DNA from: Clitopilus passeckerianus
Taxonomy: Eukaryota; Basidiomycota; Agaricomycetes; Agaricales; Entolomataceae
NCBI GenBank assembly: GCA_944990035.1
Contig: CALYLX010000137.1
Location: 1-64,000, forward strand
Direction: 5' to 3'
Length of the DNA stretch: 64,000 bases
Both the position numbers and the translations under genes were made by a program. This document shows positions 12,569 to 24,062 of this stretch, piece by piece; the first letter of the stretch is position 1, and each line of letters begins with the position of its first letter. The notes under the pieces were generated by a model. It made no database searches. It saw only the letters and a list, made by a program, of their open reading frames with translations, and was not told where the DNA came from.

Positions 12569-12656
12569 TTATGTAAGCTATGACGCACTGGCATGACATC
12601 ATGACTACTTTAATATAAATTCTTTTCGGATTTCTCTTCTGTGTCTTTATCCAAAC

Positions 12657-13615
12657 ATGTCCTACGCTGAAGTCGCTGCTACAAACGTTCCTCCCCTGTC
12701 AGAACAGGTATTATTATTTTCCATTTCTCAAATAATCATATTCATATAATAATCTCAACGACAGCCTCAACCTGACCCAGCGTTGCTCAATACCTCGAGC
12801 TCGCCCGCCCCCCCTGCAAATACCGTCGATGGCACGTCCGCAAAGGTCAATGTAGTCTCTCCACCAGCTAGCAACGGCTTTGAAGACGACGGCTCCGAAG
12901 ACTTTAACGATGATCGAAGCCGCAACAGAAAGAAGAAAGTGAACAGACGCCTGGCTGAGGCAGAAGCTGAAGGACTTTACCTTTGGGACGTTACCAAACA
13001 CTATCTGTTCCGACCAGGCGTCGCCGGTGGCCTCATTGGCTTGTGTGGGTTATTTACTTCTGGCACCAACGAACCAATTTTGAACTATCTTACTTAGTAA
13101 ATATCGGTCTGCTCGCGGGTGCTGGTCGCGCTTTCTACACACAGCCAGAATTGCGTCGCGATAAGGCCCTCGTTTCCAGCACAATTGCTGCTGTTATTAC
13201 CATTTTCGGCATTGAGGGCTATGGTGCAGAGAAATACAGGCAGACCCCTCAAGGCCAAGAAGAGGAACGCCGTGCACGAGAGGAAGGCACGTTGATATAC
13301 AAGCATGTACGCGAGCATCTACTACGACCTGGTGTCCTTGGAGGGCTCGTTGGCCTTTGTAAGTTTATCTGCCGACATGGTACACCAATTCAATCTAACA
13401 GGCTCTCAGTCAATACAGCAATCGTAGGCACCGTTGGGTATATTGCCTATAACAATTGGCACAAGCCCACTTGGGATCGCCGTGTAGTTTCATCAATTTC
13501 CATTGGTCTCGCGACTCTGTGGGGAGCTGAAGGGTAAGTTTCTTTTTGCTACTATTTCTTCACACCCTGACATCTGCTTAGATATTTCGCTGAGCGATTC
13601 AGGAAAACACATTAA
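12657..13615 (+). CDS. OM14-like mitochondrial outer-membrane protein
   Basis: Small fungal membrane protein starting MSYAEVAATNVPP, with a Pro/Ser-rich N-terminal third, a basic stretch (RNRKKKVNRR) and two hydrophobic modules. The modules are related: LYLWDVTKHYLFRPGVAGGL and IYKHVREHLLRPGVLGGL, each followed by a glycine-rich membrane segment and a second segment ending IEGYGAEKY or LWGAEGYFAERF. Such proteins in agaricomycetes are, to my knowledge, grouped with the C-terminal domain of yeast OM14, a receptor for cytosolic ribosomes on mitochondria; that assignment rests on recalled similarity and is moderate. Three introns, the last just before the end (YFAERFRKTH). It lies between CLIP-170 and eIF3c on the same strand with gaps of about 90 and 135 bases. 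Confidence 0.65.
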
Positions 13616-13750
13616 ACCTCTGGATAATGTAAAATAGGATAATAATTATATTTCTTCAAATCATCGGAGTTTGAAACGTAAGGGACATCACCGAACCTGT
13701 AAATTTCTGCTCGTCGCCTTCGGTGCCGTCCTCATCGTCAAAACAGCACA

Positions 13751-16641
13751 ATGTCGCGATTCTTCAGACAAGCAGGAGACTCTGATTCAGATACCGAATC
13801 TTCCGAGGATGAGCTTATGTCCAGCGGAGAGGACGAGGCCCCCTCCAGACCGGCCCCATCGACCACGGCTAAAGTTGCGATGTCACGATTCTTGAAGACC
13901 GCAGGAGACAGTGATACTAGCTCATCGGAGTCAGAGGACGAGAGCCAAAGTGATGAGGACATGTCAGATGGATCTGGGGATGAGGATGAGGATGAAGAAG
14001 AGGCTCAGGGTGTCAGGATCAAGAGTGCTGCTGAGAAGAGGTTGGACGAGATGAAGGCTACTGGCAAGCTGATCGAAAACGCGGTCAAAATCAACGACTG
14101 GGTGGCCATCTCGAACGGTGCGTATCCTTGCGTATTCAGAAGTTATTAAACCCTAATACTCATACTATTACAGAGTTCGATAAGCTCGTACGGATGATCC
14201 AGAAACAACAGAACATATCCGAGCCTGTTCCACCTGTCTTCATCCAGGCTCTTGTCAATCTCGACACTTCCCTGACTCAAGCCCAGGCAAAGGAGAAAGA
14301 GGCCAAGAAGAAGATGAATGCTACCAATGCCAAGGCCCTCACGGCTACAAAGTCAAAAGTGAAGAAGGCGTTCAAGGAATACGAGGAAGAGGTCAAGAAA
14401 TATCAGCAGGTATGTATATGCCGAACGTCCTCCAGATTCTGATACTCAGACCTGATTTAGGATCCCGAAGCATTCCAACGCGAATATACTGAGCGCGTTG
14501 CCCCCGAGCCTACTGCTACCCCTGCTGCAAGAGCTGCTGCAGCCGGTGCCGCGCCTGAAGACGATCAATTTACTACCGTCGGAAGGGGTGGAAAGACTGT
14601 TCAATATACCACTGAAGGTATCTTCAAGCATCTACAGGCGGTGCAAGAGGCTCGTGGTAAAAAGGTCAGTGCCTACCAATCTTTTCTTCCAGTTGGACCA
14701 TTACTGACCGACCTCCAGAACACCGACCGCGCCGACCAAATTCGCACATTAGAGAAGCTCCTGGAAGTCTCTGTCACCTCATACCAGCGTATCCGTGTAC
14801 TCCTTTCTCTGATTTCCTCAAGATTCGACTATAACTCCTCGATCACATCTCACATGCCTGTCGATCTGTGGATTGCTGCCCAGCGCGAGGTCGATCAGCT
14901 TATCTCCATCGTCGCCGCAGAGGACGGTTACTCAATTGAGGAGACAACAGAAGACTATGACGAGCTCATCGAGAGGACTCCTTCAGACGGAAAGGTTGTA
15001 CGGATTCGAGGCAGCATCATCAGTTTCATTGACCGCCTCGACGACGAGTTCACTCGTAGTCTGCAAAATATCGACCCTCATGGCACGGAATATATTGATC
15101 GCCTGAAGGATGAGCAAGTCCTTTACTCGACTATATGCCGTGCACAGGCCTTCTATGAGAAGACGAAACAAAACGAACCCCTTGGCCGGGTCGTCATGCG
15201 GCGTCTCGAGCATATTTATTCCAAGGTATGGGAATTCATAAATTACACCCTACTGGAATATGGCTAACTTGCCTTAAGCCCGACCCCGTTGTCCAGGCAC
15301 TGGAATCCTCGCTTGATAGCTCTCAGATCCGTCCCAATATGACACTCTCAGCGCAGAAGACAACATCTGCCCTTATTCATTCCCTCTGTGTATACCTTTA
15401 CAAGTCTGGCAACTCTCTTCTCCGAACGCGAGCGATGCTCAGCCACATTTATCACCATGCCTTGCACAACGACTACTACACAGCTCGCGACATGCTCCTC
15501 ATGTCACATCTTCAGGAGTCGGTCCACTCGGCGGACGTTACCACTCAAATCCTTTACAACAGGACCGTCGTTCAGCTTGGTCTCTGTGCCTTCCGATCTG
15601 GTCTGATTAAGGAAGCCCAGGCCACCCTCCAGGACATCTTTACCACTCAACGGGTCAAAGAACTTCTGGCCCAAGGTGTCCACCAACAAAGGTTCCAACA
15701 AATCACTCCTGAACAAGAGAAGGCCGATAAACAAAGGCAACTACCTTTCCACATGCACATCAACACTGAGCTCCTTGAAGCCGCCTTCTTAGTCTCAAGC
15801 ATGTTGGTCGAGATCCCTCTCCTTGCCAGCATCGACTCGGAAGAGCAAAAGCGCAAGGCGATTTCGAAACCATTCCGTCGTCTCCTCGACTTCGCCGACC
15901 GTCAAGTCTTTACAGGGCCGCCTGAGAGCACCCGTGACCATATCATGCAAGCTAGCAAGGCTTTGCAGGATGGAGAATGGGAGCGATGTCGCGATCTCAT
16001 CCAGAGCATCAAGATCTGGGGTCTGATGCCTGAAGCAACGTCCGTGAAGGAAATGCTTGCCAAGTATGTCATTAATTTTAACTTTCGCTTTGTAGCTGAT
16101 TTCCTGTACAGGCGTATACAAGAACAGGGCTTGCGCACTTATCTCTTCACGTATGCACCACATTACCAAACACTCTCGATCTCCCTCCTTTCACGAACCT
16201 TCTCTCTTTCGCCTCGTACTGTCACCTCAATTGTTTCCAAGATGACCTGGAATGAGGAACTTTCGGCATCTCTAGACCAATCCGGTGGTGTCATCGTCTT
16301 TCATCGCATCGAGTTTTCCCGGAATCAACAACTTGCCCAGGTAGTGGCAGAGAAGATCGCTGCTATGGTTGATCAAAGCGAGAAAGCCCTTGATATTAAG
16401 ATGGGAGGTTCAGGAGGATGGGGTGACCGGGCTGATGGTCCCAAAGGTGATAAACGTGGCGAGCAAACTCAAGAAAGGCGTGGACGGGGTGAGCGTACAC
16501 GGGGCGCTCGAGGTAAGTTATATCAGTCTCTAATTGATGACTCTCTGATTTTCTCTTCTCAATTCAGGTGGAGCAAGGGGTGGTCGTGGCGGACGATTCT
16601 CACAAGGCCTGGGTAACCAGATGCCTCAGAGACAAGCTTGA
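13751..16641 (+). CDS. NIP1: Eukaryotic translation initiation factor 3 subunit c
   Basis: Core eIF3 subunit that helps load the ternary complex and mRNA on the 40S ribosome. The N-terminus starts MSRFFRQAGDSDSD and contains a second copy, MSRFLKTAGDSDTS, then a long acidic Asp/Glu/Ser run; it is the region known to contact eIF5 and eIF1. Recognisable eIF3c text follows: EFDKLVRMIQKQQN, TVGRGGKTVQYTTEGIFKHL, RIRVLLSLISSRFDYN, MPVDLWIAAQREVDQL, RTRAMLSHIYHHALHNDYY, ARDMLLMSHLQESV, YNRTVVQLGLCAFR, and a PCI domain with LRTYLFTYAPHY and VVAEKIAAMVDQSEKALD. The tail is Arg/Gly-rich and ends after a last intron at about 16514-16567. The intron at 16064-16111 is 48 bases with no stop, so its retention would add 16 residues without breaking the frame. 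Converges with eIF2B gamma. Confidence 0.95.
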
Positions 16642-16762
16642 TCTGGCGTGTTTCAATCTGATCTTGATAGTCGAACAAAAACCGTCCTACTTCGGCCTTC
16701 TGTTTCCTTCGTTTCCTTACTGCTTGTCATTACATACATACGTATCGCATACCAATGAACTT

Positions 16763-18702
16763 CTAGCCATCCTCTTCGCTCTCGCTTGCATGCTTACTGG
16801 CAGTTTCCTCATCCTCGTTCGAGCCGTCATCCTCTTCATCATCACTAGCAGGTGCAGTCCAATCTGACACATCCAACTTCTCTCCTTTGACGGTTTCTGA
16901 GGGCGGAAAAATCAGAAAGTTGAGGTATGCAAACAAAAGGATCACTTTACCTCCTGCATCCACCTCATACCCTGCTTGAGTTATACATTTCTGAAGCTCT
17001 GCCTTCGCGCCAACTGTCGTGTTTGTCCCTAGGATGGAACCATCTAGTTTGGCACTGGCCACCATCAGTCAGAATGGAACGCTTAGATGCCAGACCGAGT
17101 CTCTCACCCATCGGCAATGACACAATGGTCGAGTAATATGCACCCAACAATCTTAACCATTTTCCCTATGATACAGTGGCGCCCTATAACGGATTTCTTG
17201 ATCGTGGTGCGCTCAGATATTGATGTCGAGTCCCCGACAATTGAATCGGTGGAGATTTGTGCCTTATGATCAATTAGAGACCTACTCTTGGGGTCAGAGG
17301 AAAGGACATATGTTGTTTGCGATAAGATCTGACGGAAAGAATTTAAACAAGCGTATTATTCAACGTCAGAGAGTCTTACCCGTCGGTTCATCTCAAGATA
17401 GCTGGGTATAGTGTTCACGCGAATGGCAAATCCGGATGCTGCTCTGTGAATTATGATACCAACCCTGAAGGTTGTGAACGCGCCATAATCAGGCTCCTCG
17501 TCCTCCGGTTCCTGTGGTTCCTCGTGCTCTTCTTGCGATTCATCGTCCTCCTTGTCCTTTGGCCACTCCTTTCCGTCATATTTTGAAAGGGTAGAGGAGT
17601 GATTTAGGGCTAGTTCTTGTACAGGTGGCTTTTCCTGTGGCATTAGCACTGAATCCGAAATTAGCTAAGTTAAGTGGTCAGTCCGATGGCTTGCTTACAT
17701 TCTGCATATTTTGATCTCCTCGTCTTCTGATACTGGATCTTCAATAACCATGGCAAGAATTCCTCGCGGAAAGAGTCCATATGTTTCTTCTCCCGTAATA
17801 GGTCCAGTACCACACGTTTGCAGACATAGACATGCGAATCTTCAAGCCCTGTGGAGAGCTTCACCCGAGGGTATCTGCCTGTCATTAAGACTTTAAACAC
17901 GATACTAAGATCGCGAATATTCACCTTGACAGTAGAGACATCCTCAGCTCCATCTCTTCCGAGTTCTTGTCCTGTTCATCGAGGGTATCGACATGAAGGA
18001 GAGTCCCGGTGGATTCTTCCCAAATGATCGATACCGGGCGCACAGAGGGACCCCAGTCTTCCGGGAAAGCACCCTTGTCTGGTCGATGTCCGGTAAACCA
18101 GCATGAAGTGGCAATCGAGCCAAAAGACATAGCCTCAACGCGAAACTTGTTCAAAAGAGTTGACAGGGGAAGAGATGAAGGTGGCATAAAGTCGCAAGAG
18201 AGCAGCACAAAGTCCTCAGATATTCGGTCTGCGAAATGACGCAACAGATTACAGGTCCCAGTGTTGCTATCTTGAGACTCGTCGAAAGTTTGTATGTCTA
18301 CCTGAAGATTTGAGGATAGTAACGATGTTTCCGAGTGTAAATGGTGATATATCGCTGGTCGATGAACCGCTGGACATATGAGGAGGGCATCTGTGGTCAT
18401 ACTCAGTACTTTGCTCACTGCACAGGCTGATCATTGGCGTAACTCAGCACCTACTTTTGATTCCCGACTGTTCCACCCAAGCTAACACATAATCTACCAT
18501 CGGTTTATTTGCGACAGGCAGCAGAGCTTTTGGACAAGCATCATCCCCATGATCGTTGGTCAATGGTAATAGCCTGGCAGATCCTGAGTCGTTATCGGAG
18601 TATATTTTTGCGTAAATTAGCTTACTCGTTGCCAAATCCTGCCAATATAACGGCGACGAATTCCTTCCTTGCGAGGCCAACTGTTTCTCCTTCCAAGTCC
18701 AT
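16763..18702 (-). CDS. GCD1: Translation initiation factor eIF-2B subunit gamma
   Basis: Part of the guanine nucleotide exchange factor for eIF2, a regulatory step of translation start. Spliced minus-strand reading begins MDLEGETVGLARKEF, then VAVILAGFGNELLPLT and CPKALLPVANKPMVDYVL, the nucleotidyltransferase-like fold of the gamma and epsilon subunits. Downstream: DFVLLSCDFMPP, TCWFTGHRPDKGAF, and a C-terminal left-handed helix region with NTTVGAKAELQKCITQAGYEV-like text. The end is very acidic (DDEEDDGSNEDEE) after KLDVSDW. Length of roughly 500 residues fits. The ATG at 18702 is preferred over 18716 because it gives the family's usual N-terminus. The gene is divergent from the kinase gene with only about 110 bases between the two starts. 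Confidence 0.9.
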
Positions 18703-18810
18703 ATTACAGTACTCATGGCATTGAAATCTTTTGACTCGAAGTATAATCGCAGTCACGTGCCTTCAATACCCCGCCTCGTGACCCGGACCGTGGATTGACC
18801 CTTCAATGTC

Positions 18811-21478
18811 ATGTCTTCCCAGCCATCCGTTCACCAGCTCTATAAACGGCTAGAAGCTATTGGAAAGGGCAGCTTTGGATCTGTACACAAGGGAATACAA
18901 GTTGCAACAGGAAATGTGGTAGCTCTCAAGATAATCGACTTGGACAAGAGCGACGATGTCGACGAGATCCAGCGGGAGGTTGCACTCCTCTCTCAGCTTC
19001 GAGATGCACCCAACATCACCAGATACTACGGGTGCTACCTTGATGGTCCACGAGTGTGGATAGTCATGGAGCTTGCCCAGGGTGGTAGCGTCCATGCCTT
19101 GATGAAAGCTTCGCCGAGCGAGTGCTTGGATGAGCGATACGTCGGCATTATTGTTAGAGAGGTTCTCAAAGCGCTTGCCTATCTTCACAAGGTCCCCGTC
19201 ATTCACAGAGACATCAAATCTGCCAACGTCCTCATAACATCATCCGGCAAAGTGATGCTCTGTGACTTTGGCGTATCCGCACTCCTTGCCACCTCCTCCA
19301 GCAAACGAAACACTTTGGCAGGAACTCCGCACTGGATGGCCCCGGAGATCCTACAAAGTACTCCGGCATATGACACGAAGGCAGACATCTGGAGCTTGGG
19401 CATCCTTATCTACGAGATGGTCAAGGGCACACCACCACATTCGAACATGGAGATCACACAACTAATGGATTACATACCGAAGGCCAAGCCGCCTCGACTT
19501 CTAGAGAATGAAGCTAGCAAGGATCTTCGAGACTTTATGGCCATGTGCTTGAAGGAGTCTCCGAACGAGGTAACGTTGTCTATCTTGTCCAGATGACACT
19601 TGCTCATCGGAACATTTAGCGCCTTCCAGCAGATGAACTCCTGAAGTCGAAATGGATGATCACGAAGACAGTACAGAGAGTCGGCGTATCTATATTGAAG
19701 GAGTTGCTCATACAATATGAATCTACGAAGAGCGACAAGTCTCAAACGGACGATGAGGATACGGAGTATGTGCAGAAATTAACAGCTTCTCAACTATGCT
19801 AACACCTTTCAGGTCTATACATGAGTTCGAAGAAGAGGATACCTGGGAGTTTGACACGGTGCGAGGCCGCCCCTCCGCAGAACCCATCCATGAAGCTAGG
19901 GCAGAATCCCCTGAAGATGACTCTACCCCAATCCACCCAACCGTCAGGCCAACACCCTCAACACCTTTACCATCGTCTTTGCGGCTGTTGTTTGACGATG
20001 ACTCTAAACCTGAACAAGAAATACTACGGCCTCCTCCTCCTATCCAAGCCACCCATTCTGCATCTCCCAGCCCCCCAATCTCATTACCTCCTTCCCTATC
20101 CTCCTCTCCCGCAAAAGACCGAGTCCCGCTCAGAAAACCCACGCTGGAAGTACCAACGCCAACTCAGGAAGAGGCAACGGTGAAACCAGGGACCTTCGTA
20201 TATCCCCCGAAGAGTCGGGGTCGCGCACGTATGAAGTCACTGTCCAATACTTCTCGACCAGAGGAGGAAACACCCTCTACGTCGCCTCGGATACCTCCAC
20301 CCCTTCCCCTTACATCAAGCAACACTGAACCACTGCCGGAAGCTAAGAATGGATTGCTCGACCCACTTTACGAGGTATTGCACCATTTGCCCCAAAGAAC
20401 GTATTTCTGAATTTCCCGTAGAATACGGTGCACTTGACAACATCACCTTCCGTGCTTCTGTCCACGTCTGGGCTGACTTCTTCTAAGCAATCCAAGTTCG
20501 TAAGCCGGAGGAAAATGAGAGCACTGGACAGGCTGCAGCTCCAAACTCCGACCTCTTAACTCCCCAGGAAACCGCCCACCCCTCCACATCATCGTTCCAG
20601 TTCCCTTCCATACGGGGGCCATCGGATCCGTCTCGAGGAAATGATCAAATTCCACGGAGGATGCATAACCGTCTATCCCCCACACATTTAGTACTTCATC
20701 TCTAGCAAGCTCTCCCAGCTCCCACCAGCCTACATACTCTTTGGACAACTCATCCCGACGTCCCACTATTCCAGGTTCATCAGTGCTCCCATCGATTCAT
20801 AGGACACGATCCGCCACTGCACTTCCTGAGGCCGCAATGCAACCTGGGACATATTCGACTCGCAAAGGATTTGCCGTTGACCAATCCCCTCTCGTCCCAC
20901 CCCTCAAACCATTTGCCAAGCTGAGCAGGAATAGAAGCGACAGTGCAACGAGTCAGAATACGCCTGGAACCCCAAGCTTGAAAGATGTGCTGAAGGTGAG
21001 ATTATAAACTCTTTTCTACAATTGCCTCTGACAACGGCACTGGTCAGATCCCCTCCCTTACCTCGGAGCACCGCATTGGAATGAGTGACCTATTACCACC
21101 TTCCCCTTCAGCATCAGTGTACATGCCAAAGGCGTTCGCCCCAGCACCGAGTCTGCTTGGTCCCAGGGAGAGAACAGGCTCAAGTTCTAACAGTATTGAC
21201 CTCCAAGATTCACGCAGGTTCCCAACAGACCCACCTTCAAACCTAGCAACTGCATGGCCTTCCCTAGGTCCTGCCATCCTGCCACTGGATTATTCATCTC
21301 TGTCCACCCCGAAGGGGCTCACGCAGCTTTGTTGGAAAAGATGGGAAATCTAAGTCAATGGCTTTTGGTCATCGAGTCCGGCCTGAGTGACGTGCTAAGT
21401 TCGGCTTCAGGAGATACAATCCAGGAAGAAAGGGAAGGTGCAGACTCCACCGCGGAATCCGCTAGAGCCCTCTCGTGA
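18811..21478 (+). CDS. Ste20-family (GCK group III, Nak1/Kic1/Don3-like) serine/threonine kinase; frame probably broken twice
   Basis: Kinase domain at the N-terminus: GKGSFG (residues 18-23), catalytic Lys about 40 (VVALKII), HRDIKSAN at about 132, DFG at about 152, GTPHWMAPEI and a Ste20-type ending. This arrangement is that of Nak1/Kic1/Don3 kinases in the RAM/MOR polarity and cell-separation pathway. The long C-terminal part is Ser/Pro-rich and ends with GPAILPLDYSSL and EKMGNLSQWLLVIESGLSDVL, resembling the conserved tail of that group. The tail is only continuous if one base is restored in GGGG at 21314-21317. A second break is likely near 20502: reading changes from VLLSTSGLTSSKQSKFV to KPEENESTGQAAAPN; an alternative 32-base intron there would be unusually short. 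The start at 18811 is used because the ATG six bases upstream is out of frame. Confidence 0.85.
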
Positions 21479-21594
21479 CAACTGATGGACTCAGGCCACG
21501 TTTGGGAACTATACGATGACAATATGGCGTTAAAATTTGGTCTAGGATGTGCTGGTTTGGGTATATCAAACTTTGTCTGTCTATCCACCATGTA

Positions 21595-22425
21595 TTATAC
21601 GGTAATATAGGTTTGTGCAATTAAGTATTCTACGATGATGCGCACACTTTCAGTCACGTCTGCTTCGTTGGTCTTGATATGAATTTCTGGTTTGGCAGGT
21701 GCTTCGTATGGTGCAGAAATGCCAGTAAATTCTGATGAGTCCAAAGTTCTTCGTCAACTCTGAGCTCCTTATAATGATAAACCCTCTCACCTTTGATCTC
21801 TCCAGCCCGTGCTTTCTTGTACAGGCCCTTGGAATCTCTTTGCTCGACGACCTCCAGGGGTGCGTCCACAAAGACCTCGACGAAGGGCAATCCAGCTTGT
21901 TCGTGCACACTCCTTGCCAAAGCACGATCGGCAATGTAAGGCGAGATGAAGGCCGTCACTGTAATACAAGATGAATCCGTGAAGAGTTTTGCAACCTATG
22001 CCGAGCGGTTTAAGTTCCATCTCAATGTAAAGAGGTGGCCAAGATGCTGACCTCGCCGATCCTCCGAATATTTTCATTTCTTGACGCCTCGTCGAAGCCA
22101 AGATCCTTGTTCAAGCCAAACCTGATATTGTCGCCATCCAAGCGGTACACAAATTTGTGCAAATGCAGAAGGTGCTGCTCCAACGCACATGCTATCGTTG
22201 ACTAAGGACGTAATGTTCAGACATGAATGTGTGGCAATAGGTGATGAAGTCAACCTTTCCACTAGCGCTCAGTCCAGTCAACCAGATCGTAACTCCTTTT
22301 TGCTGGAGAAAGTCGCTTCTTTCAGTAGCTGTTACGGATCCTTTACGAGGCTTTGATCAGGCGAAAGAATTTCCATGAGATGTAGTATTGGGCTCACCAG
22401 GGTGGAAGGTGATATTAGTGGCCAT
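21595..22425 (-). CDS. MET14: Adenylylsulfate (APS) kinase
   Basis: Phosphorylates adenosine 5'-phosphosulfate to PAPS in sulfate assimilation. Exons on the minus strand give MATNITFHP, then [16 protein letters not shown] (P-loop), [90 protein letters not shown] and [12 protein letters not shown]. All signature motifs are present and the length of about 200 residues is typical of the stand-alone fungal enzyme. Five or so short introns, including one inside the AGEIK/EFTGIS motif and one in the P-loop codon run. Its 3' end faces the 3' end of the kinase gene with about 115 bases between. Confidence 0.93.
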
Positions 22426-22857
22426 TTCGACAAGAGATGGGTGCTTCAGAGAAAGTTTCTAAGCTTTATCATCTTTAAATCTTCATCGCTAGTTTTTCTG
22501 CTAACAAATCTTTTCGGCTTTAAAGGACGCTGGGGGCGATGAGCAAGAGTCGCGCGATCATGGTCAAGTGATATTCAAGATGGGGCACGTGTTTCGAACG
22601 GGCATCATGCTATTCAAAATCCTTCAAGTTCAGCGTCGTGGTATTTGGATTGTAAGAAGCATTGAATTGGGAAACAGACGTGAAGAGTCAATTGCGAGGA
22701 GATGGCAACCCATAGTCCCATATGAACCGAGAGAGAAGCGAATCATTGTGTACCGTCCGCTGAATCTGATGAAATGATAACCAGAACCCCATGAAATCTA
22801 CAAAGCCCCGAGAAGAAAGAGACGTGAAAATAGATGCACATGCTAAATATCCAATAC
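22426..22857. other. Intergenic, no supported gene
   Basis: About 430 bases between the start of the APS kinase gene and the end of the next minus-strand gene. A 69-codon plus-strand frame starting at 22568 has no recognisable content. The right part is presumably the promoter-distal 3' flank of the peptidase-like gene and the left part the APS kinase promoter. Confidence 0.4.
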
Positions 22858-23941
22858 TCAGTTCCTCGATGGAGCTACAGAAACAACATCAACAGTCGCG
22901 TCGGACTCGTCCTCAATCTGTATCTCTCTACAAACCCATACGATAATCCGTTTGATGGCATCCGTGACCTCCTCTGTGCTCAGAGGCTGGTTGACTGGTG
23001 GGCAATGTAGGAAGAGGACTTGTGGGCTCCTCCTCTTGTCGTATGGTTTCGCGAGACGCCTTGCTTCTGCAAGCGAGCAATAATAGATATAGTCGGAGAG
23101 GTAATGCCCAGCATCCATGGAAGAGTATATTTGCTACAAGAAGGAAATCACGGTCTGTCAGGAGAGAAAGATATGACTCGAAGGCCATTCACCTCAACAC
23201 CGCTCCTCCTTAAATCGTGAACCAATCGGGTTACGTCGATATCAGTCGTGATTTCTTCGGGGAAGTTCTCGTAGCCAGGCCCAAACCCACGGGTCGGCCT
23301 GCTCGAAGTGTCCGTGGTCGATGATTCGATCATACTGTCCAGACCACCTAGCCGGATCCGTTCCATGACTTCTTCAGCAGATGGTTCATCTGGCCCGTGG
23401 CCAAATTCTTTGTGTGGTCGAACGAGAGGTGCATAGTTGCCTTTCGCGTCCTTCATCTGATAACCAAATTTGTGGCCCTGACGTTCCATGCGCAGAGGTC
23501 CTCGACCAGCGACGCCAACATGGAACATGAAGTCGAATCCTGACGGTGGGGGAGGAGGGAAGTCATCAGGTGCGTTGGGTATCACAGGCGGTCGTCCATG
23601 TAGCTTTGGAACGGTCTCGATCACTTCTTCGTATACGATGGGTATCTCCAAGGCGGAGACATGAATTGAACGCGGGGTGAAGGGGGCAGATCCAGGTGCA
23701 TCGGCATCACTGGCGACGGGTTCTGGGTGCAAGATCTTGTTGTGCAGTGGTGCTACGGCCAACCACGATGGGTTTTCTGTATATTGGGCGAATGGCTAAG
23801 CTTGCGATGATTTGAGCATCGCGGTCGACGGTTTTGCCAATAGTCGAAACTTACACCCGAACCAGTCAACAGCACCCGAAGAGGTGACCTTCCATTAGAT
23901 GTTTGACGCGAACTTGAAGAATTCCTAGGCGTTGCTGGCAT
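22858..23941 (-). CDS. Pyroglutamyl-peptidase I-like protein (C15 family) with Ser at the catalytic Cys position
   Basis: Family members remove N-terminal pyroglutamate with a Glu-Cys-His triad. Seen here: MPATPRNSSSS, RVLLTG, ENPSWLAVAPLHN, FDFMFHVGVAGRGPLRMERQGHKFGY (the Glu of the triad lies in MERQGH), DAGHYLSDYIYYCSLAEA, and VLFLHCPPVNQPLS (the His). In the human enzyme the corresponding text is GRYLCDFTYY; here the cysteine codon is TCC, serine. The GFGPF motif that normally follows LLTG is also not found in my splicing, which uses a donor at about 23856. So the protein keeps the fold signatures, Glu and His, but probably lacks peptidase activity or works differently. The last exon starts after an intron at about 23140-23195. 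Confidence 0.8.
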
Positions 23942-24062
23942 TACGGTATCGTGAAAGTTAAAGGTATGGAAGATTATAGACGCTCTAATAAAACGTTGCT
24001 GCTGTCGGTCTCATTGTCCCTATCGCCCGTCATCGTCTCACGCACGGACCGAGACCGTTGAT

